Part shown: positions 45,195 to 49,819 of the stretch, one piece after another
Layout of the letters: the number at the start of each line of letters is the position of its first letter
Numbering within the stretch: position 1 is the stretch's first letter
Assembly (NCBI GenBank): GCA_903889595.1
Contig: CAISYI010000055.1
Span: 1-49,819, forward strand
Direction of reading: 5' to 3'
Length of the DNA stretch: 49,819 nucleotides
Origin: an uncultured beta proteobacterium
GTDB lineage: Bacteria > Pseudomonadota > Gammaproteobacteria > Burkholderiales > Burkholderiaceae
Made by a program: the position numbers and the translations under genes
The notes under the pieces: model-generated
Told to the model about the DNA's origin: nothing
The model's database searches: none
Seen by the model: only the letters and a program-made list of their open reading frames with translations

Positions 45195-45910
45195 GTAGCT
45201 TTTTTAAAAGATGGTCCAGCTTAAAAGCTGAAAATACGGTCAGTAAGCCAATTGAGCCGATAGAGGGTCAAAAAAGTCTTGAGACGGATAAATCGATACT
45301 TGAAAACTCTTTATCTGCTTCAAACGCTGAACACAAAATCATCAATCAAGAATTACTTAATGGGCAAAGTTCCGAAGATATTACACAAAACTCTATTCAG
45401 CCGCCCAGTTTAGAAGATGTCGGTAAATTGACTCCGGAGTCTGATTTTTCAACTTTTATGAATAAAGAAGTTGCTGGAGACGTTCATCAAGCAGCGATGA
45501 AAAAGTTATTTAGTGATCCCCACTTTAATGTTATGGATGGCCTTGACATTTATATTGGTGATTATTCAATAGAAGATCCCCTCCCTGAAGGGATGCTAGA
45601 AAAAATGTATCAATCTACCGCTCTTGGACTTTTTAAGCCTTTAGAAGTTGAGGCTACCGATTCTAATCAAAGTGCCTTGTTGCAATCAAACAATGTAATG
45701 AGCGAATTAGACTTACAGCCTAACTCCGAACCCAATTCCGAAGCAAACGATTCATTGAGTAAAAATACAACTGTAGATCTTATTACACATCAAGAACAAT
45801 TTGATTTCACCGAAACAAATTCAGTAGATTTGAAGGAAGAAGCTTTGCGAGAAACAAAAAACTTAAATAATATTGAGGTTGAGAATAAAGATGACCACAC
45901 TAGTTTGTAA
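45191..45910 (+). CDS. DUF3306 protein of the formate dehydrogenase cluster
   Basis: The 239-residue protein starts with GTG (MSSFFKRWSSLKAEN) and has a conserved centre, PPSLEDVGKLTPESDFSTFM, MKKLFSDPHFNVMDGLDIYI and DPLPEGMLEKMYQSTALGLF, which marks DUF3306. The rest is acidic and low in complexity, presumably disordered. Members occur almost exclusively next to DUF3305 and formate dehydrogenase genes. It overlaps the next gene by 20 bases. Confidence 0.85.
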   Translation: MSSFFKRWSSLKAENTVSKPIEPIEGQKSLETDKSILENSLSASNAEHKIINQELLNGQSSEDITQNSIQPPSLEDVGKLTPESDFSTFMNKEVAGDVHQAAMKKLFSDPHFNVMDGLDIYIGDYSIEDPLPEGMLEKMYQSTALGLFKPLEVEATDSNQSALLQSNNVMSELDLQPNSEPNSEANDSLSKNTTVDLITHQEQFDFTETNSVDLKEEALRETKNLNNIEVENKDDHTSL

Positions 45911-47987
45911 TTGTAATAAGACGATTCCTTTAGATCAAAGTAATCTTGCCAAAGTTCTAGGACAAAGCCCAACAGTTCATGAAGGCTTATGCCGTCAAGA
46001 AATTGGGAGCTTTATGCGTACTTTGGATGCTACTGATGAAATTATCGTGGCATGTACCCAAGAAAGAGCACTCTTTCAAGAGGTTGCAAATCAGTCTAAT
46101 AAGCCGCTGATAGCACCCATTCGTTTTGTAAATATTCGTGAAACAGCGGGTTGGGGACGTCAGGGTACTCAAGCTCAGGCCAAAATTAATGCTTTATTAG
46201 CGCTCGCACAAATGCCCCCACCAGAACCATTAGCAACTGTTAGTTACGACAGTTCCCGTGGCAGAGTATTGATTATCGGTGGGCAGGATAATGCACTTGA
46301 AATTGCTCAAAATTTAAGTCAAGACTTAAACGTTACAGTACTACTAAATCATGCTACGAAGTTGCCAGAGCAAAAATCATTCGTCTGGCTAAATGGACGA
46401 ATTGAATCAGTTCAGGGGTACTTAGGTAAATTTCAGGCGAGTTGGAAAATAGAAAATCCGATTCAATTAGATTTATGTACGGGATGTGGTGCTTGCATCG
46501 AAGCTTGTCCTGAGAGTGCGATTGATGATCGTTTTCAAATTCAGTTAGATAAATGTCAAGATCATCGAAGTTGCGTTAAAGCTTGTGGATCAATTGGTGC
46601 AATTCAATTCCATCAAGTGGGACAAGCCGTAGATGAAGAATTTGATTTTATTCTTGATTTGCACGAAACATCATTTTTAAAAGTTCCAGAATTACCACAA
46701 GGTTACTTTGCGCCAGGTTCTGATCTAATGAACGTTCAGCGGGCAATCCAGAAATTACAGCAATCTGTCGGTGAATTTGAAAAACCACGGTTTTTTAAAT
46801 ATCAAGAAAAATTATGTGCTCATGGTCGTAATGGTCAAACAGGTTGTACTGCCTGTATTGATAGTTGTTCGACAAAAGCTATTTCATCAGTTTTTTTTGC
46901 TGGTAAAGGAAAAGTTGAAGTAAATGCTCATCTTTGTATGGGCTGTGGAGCTTGCGCTAGCGCCTGTCCATCAGGTGCAATGACTTATGCAAATACAACC
47001 GTAGAGTATTTGGGACGTCAAACGACTACGGTAGTCAAAGCTTTTCAATCATTTAAAAATTTAGAAGATGTAGCACCAAGTTTGTTGTTTCATTCTGGTT
47101 CCGCAGGCGGTGAAAAAATAATTGATCAATTAGGTCAAAGAAGTCGCACTCACTCTAAATCGGTTGCTGGTTTACCTGCACACCTCGTTCCTTTGCCGGT
47201 CCACCATATCGCTTCTATCGGACTAGAGTACTGGTTAACTGCTTTGTGTCACGGGGTTGGAGATGTAATCCTTTTTTCTAGTTCTGAGGAATACAGTGGT
47301 TATCGTGCTTTGATTGAAGAGCAAATTCAATTAGCGAATCAGATTTTAGTACAGTTAGGTTATGAACCTCGGGTGCAACTGATTCAATTTTCAAGCATCG
47401 ACCAGCTGGATAAAGATCTAGCGAATACTCAAAAGAGAAAACCTTTAGTACCTTTAGCAACTTTTGCTATTACATCGGATAAACGTCAAAACTTGGAATT
47501 TTCTCTAGACCATCTTTTACAACATGCTCCAAAGCCTTTACTACTAGACCAACAAATTGATTTACCAAGTAACTCACCAATTGGTGCAGTAAAAATTGAT
47601 TCAAATCGATGCACACTTTGTATGTCATGCGTGGGAGCCTGTCCCGAAAGTGCATTGTTAGATCATCTGCAAGCACCTCAATTAAATTTCATTGAAAAAA
47701 ATTGTGTGCAGTGTGGTTTATGTGTTTCGACTTGCCCAGAAAATGCCTTAGCATTAGAGCCTAGGTTAATCCAAACTGAGCTCAGAAAACAAAAGAAAAT
47801 TATTCATGAAGCAAAGCCGTTTCATTGTACAAAGTGTGCCAAACCTTTTACAACTGAAAGAATGATGGAAGCCATGTTATTGAAAATTGGTAGTCATCCT
47901 GCTTTTCAGGGCGTTGCTCAAAAACGGCTAAAAATGTGTTCTGATTGTAAGGTCATTGACATGATGGAACATCAGGACTTTAAATAG
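45891..47987 (+). CDS. Multi-cluster 4Fe-4S protein of the formate dehydrogenase cluster
   Basis: The 698-residue protein starts at ATG 45891 (MTTLVCNCNKTIPLDQSN). It contains several ferredoxin-type clusters: CTGCGACIEACPESA near 200, CMGCGACASACPSG near 350, CTLCMSCVGACPESA near 575 and CVQCGLCVSTCPENA near 605. Extra cysteine sets near 225, 310-325, and CTKC/CSDC at the C-terminus could bind further metal. It is likely an electron-transfer or maturation partner of the formate dehydrogenase. The family is known mainly by this gene neighbourhood. Confidence 0.9.
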   Translation: MTTLVCNCNKTIPLDQSNLAKVLGQSPTVHEGLCRQEIGSFMRTLDATDEIIVACTQERALFQEVANQSNKPLIAPIRFVNIRETAGWGRQGTQAQAKINALLALAQMPPPEPLATVSYDSSRGRVLIIGGQDNALEIAQNLSQDLNVTVLLNHATKLPEQKSFVWLNGRIESVQGYLGKFQASWKIENPIQLDLCTGCGACIEACPESAIDDRFQIQLDKCQDHRSCVKACGSIGAIQFHQVGQAVDEEFDFILDLHETSFLKVPELPQGYFAPGSDLMNVQRAIQKLQQSVGEFEKPRFFKYQEKLCAHGRNGQTGCTACIDSCSTKAISSVFFAGKGKVEVNAHLCMGCGACASACPSGAMTYANTTVEYLGRQTTTVVKAFQSFKNLEDVAPSLLFHSGSAGGEKIIDQLGQRSRTHSKSVAGLPAHLVPLPVHHIASIGLEYWLTALCHGVGDVILFSSSEEYSGYRALIEEQIQLANQILVQLGYEPRVQLIQFSSIDQLDKDLANTQKRKPLVPLATFAITSDKRQNLEFSLDHLLQHAPKPLLLDQQIDLPSNSPIGAVKIDSNRCTLCMSCVGACPESALLDHLQAPQLNFIEKNCVQCGLCVSTCPENALALEPRLIQTELRKQKKIIHEAKPFHCTKCAKPFTTERMMEAMLLKIGSHPAFQGVAQKRLKMCSDCKVIDMMEHQDFK

Positions 47988-47994
47988 GACAAAT

Positions 47995-48636
47995 ATGAGT
48001 GATTTAAATTCCAGTGAAACAATTCAATTAGATACCGGCTTATCTGCTGAAGATTTAGCGCGCGCTGATCTTTATGGTTTGTTAGCCTTAATGTTCTATA
48101 AAGCACCAGATCAAGCTTTACTTGAAATGATCGGAAGTTCTTCAGACGTGGATCAAAGTAGTTCAACCGAGGCGACTCTTTTAGAACAAGTTTGGAACCC
48201 CTTGGTGCAATTGGCGAAAGCTACCCCAGTAAAAGATTGGGAAGATGAGTATGAATCTAATTTTATTGGAGTAGGCAAGCAAGAAATTTTCTTGTATGGC
48301 TCATATTATTTAACGGGTTTTTTGCATGAGCGTCCCTTAGTCAAGTTGCGCAATGACCTTAGGGAGCTTGGACTTGAGTCATCAGAACTGGTGGTAGAGA
48401 CCGAAGACCATATTGCCTGTCTGTGTGAAGTCATGAGGTATTTGATTGCGGGTGAGGATTTAAGTATTTGCAATCTCCCTTCACAAAAGCAGTTTTTCAA
48501 TGACCACCTCCGTCCCTGGGTACATCAATTATTTGAAGTGATCGAAAATCATCCTAATATTCACTTATATCGACAACTTAGCCTACTAACTAGGTCATTT
48601 TTTGAAATAGAAGGTCAGGCTTTTGATATGGTTTAG
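47995..48636 (+). CDS. TorD/DmsD family molybdoenzyme chaperone
   Basis: The 213-residue helical protein resembles the TorD family of cytoplasmic chaperones that hold exported molybdoenzymes until the cofactor is inserted. ARADLYGLLALMFYKAPDQ near residue 17, then YESNFIGVGKQEIFLYGSYY near 84 and VVETEDHIACLCEVMRYL near 128 match. Its position before the twin-arginine formate dehydrogenase subunit supports that client. Confidence 0.88.
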   Translation: MSDLNSSETIQLDTGLSAEDLARADLYGLLALMFYKAPDQALLEMIGSSSDVDQSSSTEATLLEQVWNPLVQLAKATPVKDWEDEYESNFIGVGKQEIFLYGSYYLTGFLHERPLVKLRNDLRELGLESSELVVETEDHIACLCEVMRYLIAGEDLSICNLPSQKQFFNDHLRPWVHQLFEVIENHPNIHLYRQLSLLTRSFFEIEGQAFDMV

Positions 48637-48784
48637 TCATTTATTTGAAAAACTAGGGTATATACCTAATTTATGACAAATTAATGTGTGGCATATTTAA
48701 ATTACCTCAAAAAATGTGTAATAATTTGCGCATACAGCGTTTACTAAAAATAACAAATTTAAAATAATAAAAGGATGGTTCAAT

Positions 48785-48988
48785 ATGCCTGATAACATTC
48801 AAAAAACCAGTCGAAGAGGTTTTTTCATTGGTGCTGCAGCTTTAACAGGAGCTGCGGTGGTTGCATATCAAACACCAACTGGTAAAAAAATTGTGTCCGA
48901 AGTTGAGGAAGTTATTACACCATCAAAAAAGAATGGTTACCAACTTTCTGAGCATGTAAAAAAATATTACAAAACAACCTTAGTCTAA
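48785..48988 (+). CDS. Formate dehydrogenase region twin-arginine small protein
   Basis: The 67-residue protein starts MPDNIQKTSRRGFFIGAAAL, a twin-arginine signal with a hydrophobic stretch (about 15-30). The short remainder ends SEHVKKYYKTTLV. Such small Tat-targeted proteins recur beside formate dehydrogenase genes in betaproteobacteria and may be a small subunit or membrane tether. A good Shine-Dalgarno site (AAAGGATGG) precedes the ATG. It is the first gene after a 148-base A+T-rich gap that probably holds a promoter. Confidence 0.85.
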   Translation: MPDNIQKTSRRGFFIGAAALTGAAVVAYQTPTGKKIVSEVEEVITPSKKNGYQLSEHVKKYYKTTLV

Positions 48989-49030
48989 TCAAGTTGTATT
49001 GATCCTTCTCGTGTTTTTATTGGATAACTC

Positions 49031-49819
49031 ATGAACCTTACTCGCAAAGCAACTCTTCAGTCTAACTCAGGCTCAACCACCCATTTTATTAATAACTTGT
49101 CTAGAAGTTTGAGCCAAGTTATCCCTACCATGGATCGTCGCTCTTTTTTGAAGCGTTCAGGTCTCGGTGTTGGCGTTGGAATCGCTGGTTCACAACTAAC
49201 TCTTGTTAAAAAAGCAAAAGCAATGGGTTCCAAACCCAATGCAGAGCAGGGAATTGTTGTTAAAAGAACAGTTTGTAGTCATTGCTCTGTTGGTTGTGCG
49301 GTCGATGCGGTTGTTGAAAATGGTGTTTGGACTCGTCAGGAAGCGGTTTTCGACTCTCCAATCAATATGGGTGCCCACTGTGCAAAAGGCGCTGCTTTGC
49401 GTGAGCATGGACATGGTGAATACCGACTTAAATATCCAATGAAGTTGGTGGACGGTAAATATAAGCGTATTTCTTGGAATACAGCATTAGAAGAAATTTC
49501 TGCCAAGATGTCAGAACTCAAAAAAGACAATGGACCTGACTCCTTATTCTTTATAGGTTCATCAAAGCATAATAATGAACAGGCTTATTTATTAAGGAAG
49601 TTTGTTTCCTTTTTTGGTACCAATAATACTGATCACCAAGCTCGAATTTGTCACTCAACCACGGTTGCTGGAGTTGCTAACACTTGGGGTTACGGTGCCA
49701 TGACAAACAGTTACAACGATATGCAAAACGCAAAAGCAGCGTTGTATATTGGTTCTAACGCTGCTGAGGCGCATCCAGTTTCCATGTTGCACTTGCTTCA
49801 TGCTAAAGAAAGCGGCTGT
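49031..49819 (+). CDS. fdhA: Formate dehydrogenase catalytic (alpha) subunit, 3' end outside window
   Basis: This molybdopterin or tungsten enzyme oxidises formate to carbon dioxide. I translated 263 codons from the ATG at 49031 to the window end. A twin-arginine export signal, [19 protein letters not shown], lies at about 34-52. The 4Fe-4S motif, [11 protein letters not shown] with a later Cys in AHCAKGAAL, follows near 83. The active-site residue is Cys207 (TGT codon) in [19 protein letters not shown], where selenoenzymes have selenocysteine. The remaining two thirds, including the cofactor-binding domains, lie outside. Confidence 0.93.
   Translation, partial: MNLTRKATLQSNSGSTTHFINNLSRSLSQVIPTMDRRSFLKRSGLGVGVGIAGSQLTLVKKAKAMGSKPNAEQGIVVKRTVCSHCSVGCAVDAVVENGVWTRQEAVFDSPINMGAHCAKGAALREHGHGEYRLKYPMKLVDGKYKRISWNTALEEISAKMSELKKDNGPDSLFFIGSSKHNNEQAYLLRKFVSFFGTNNTDHQARICHSTTVAGVANTWGYGAMTNSYNDMQNAKAALYIGSNAAEAHPVSMLHLLHAKESGC

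Overview
The window looks like the chromosome of a low-G+C betaproteobacterium of the Burkholderiales, most like Polynucleobacter or a close relative. This rests on gene order and protein character: yebC-purD-hemF, DUF3460-scpA-panC, lptGF/pepA/holC/lgt, metG divergent from mrp/apbC followed by a DUF3305-DUF3306-FeS-chaperone-formate dehydrogenase block, two Bug-type (TctC) binding proteins, and A+T-rich coding sequence. No database search was possible, so the genus is an inference.

Layout. 1-3577: hemF (cut by the window edge), purD and yebC on the minus strand, then a quinone oxidoreductase gene on the plus strand. 3693-5633: a small accessory patch. An intact tRNA-Leu(CAA) and its terminator are followed 1.4 kb later by a 107-bp near-perfect copy of the tRNA 3' part plus terminator. 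Between the copies lie a yefM/yoeB toxin-antitoxin pair and non-coding DNA with hairpins and possible mobile-element relics, but no integrase. 5634-13819: a compact chemosensory operon (MCP, CheA, CheW, CheB, CheR) whose last gene encodes a receiver fused to a class III nucleotidyl cyclase. There is no CheY, CheZ or flagellar gene nearby. This is the most interesting system in the window: a Wsp-like signalling array whose output appears to be cAMP synthesis. 14043-15991: a PiT phosphate transporter behind a Pho-box-like promoter and a small DUF3606-like gene. 16069-17409: an AAA/DUF4143 ATPase whose promoter carries four direct repeats spaced exactly 22 bp apart.

17491-26767: a Bug protein, CysB, and a sulfate assimilation operon (TauE-like permease, cysI, DUF934, cysH of APS-reductase type, cysD, cysN, cobA). 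A cbiX-like chelatase gene converges on cobA and overlaps it, so siroheme synthesis for CysI is encoded beside CysI. 26749-31900: lptG/lptF (LPS export), pepA, holC, lgt. 31977-35817: a malonate use cluster (malonyl-CoA decarboxylase, Bug receptor, malonyl-CoA synthetase). 35891-37515: a TauE-family permease, 6S RNA, zapA and a coiled-coil partner gene. 37545-39810: a cobalamin riboswitch controlling a BtuB-type receptor. 39813-43455: panC, scpA, DUF3460, metG on the minus strand. 43564-49819: mrp/apbC and the formate dehydrogenase accessory genes leading into the twin-arginine-exported catalytic subunit, which is cut by the window end.

Most of the window is ordinary core metabolism. The accessory signal is concentrated at 3.7-5.6 kb, 5.6-13.8 kb and 16.0-17.4 kb.
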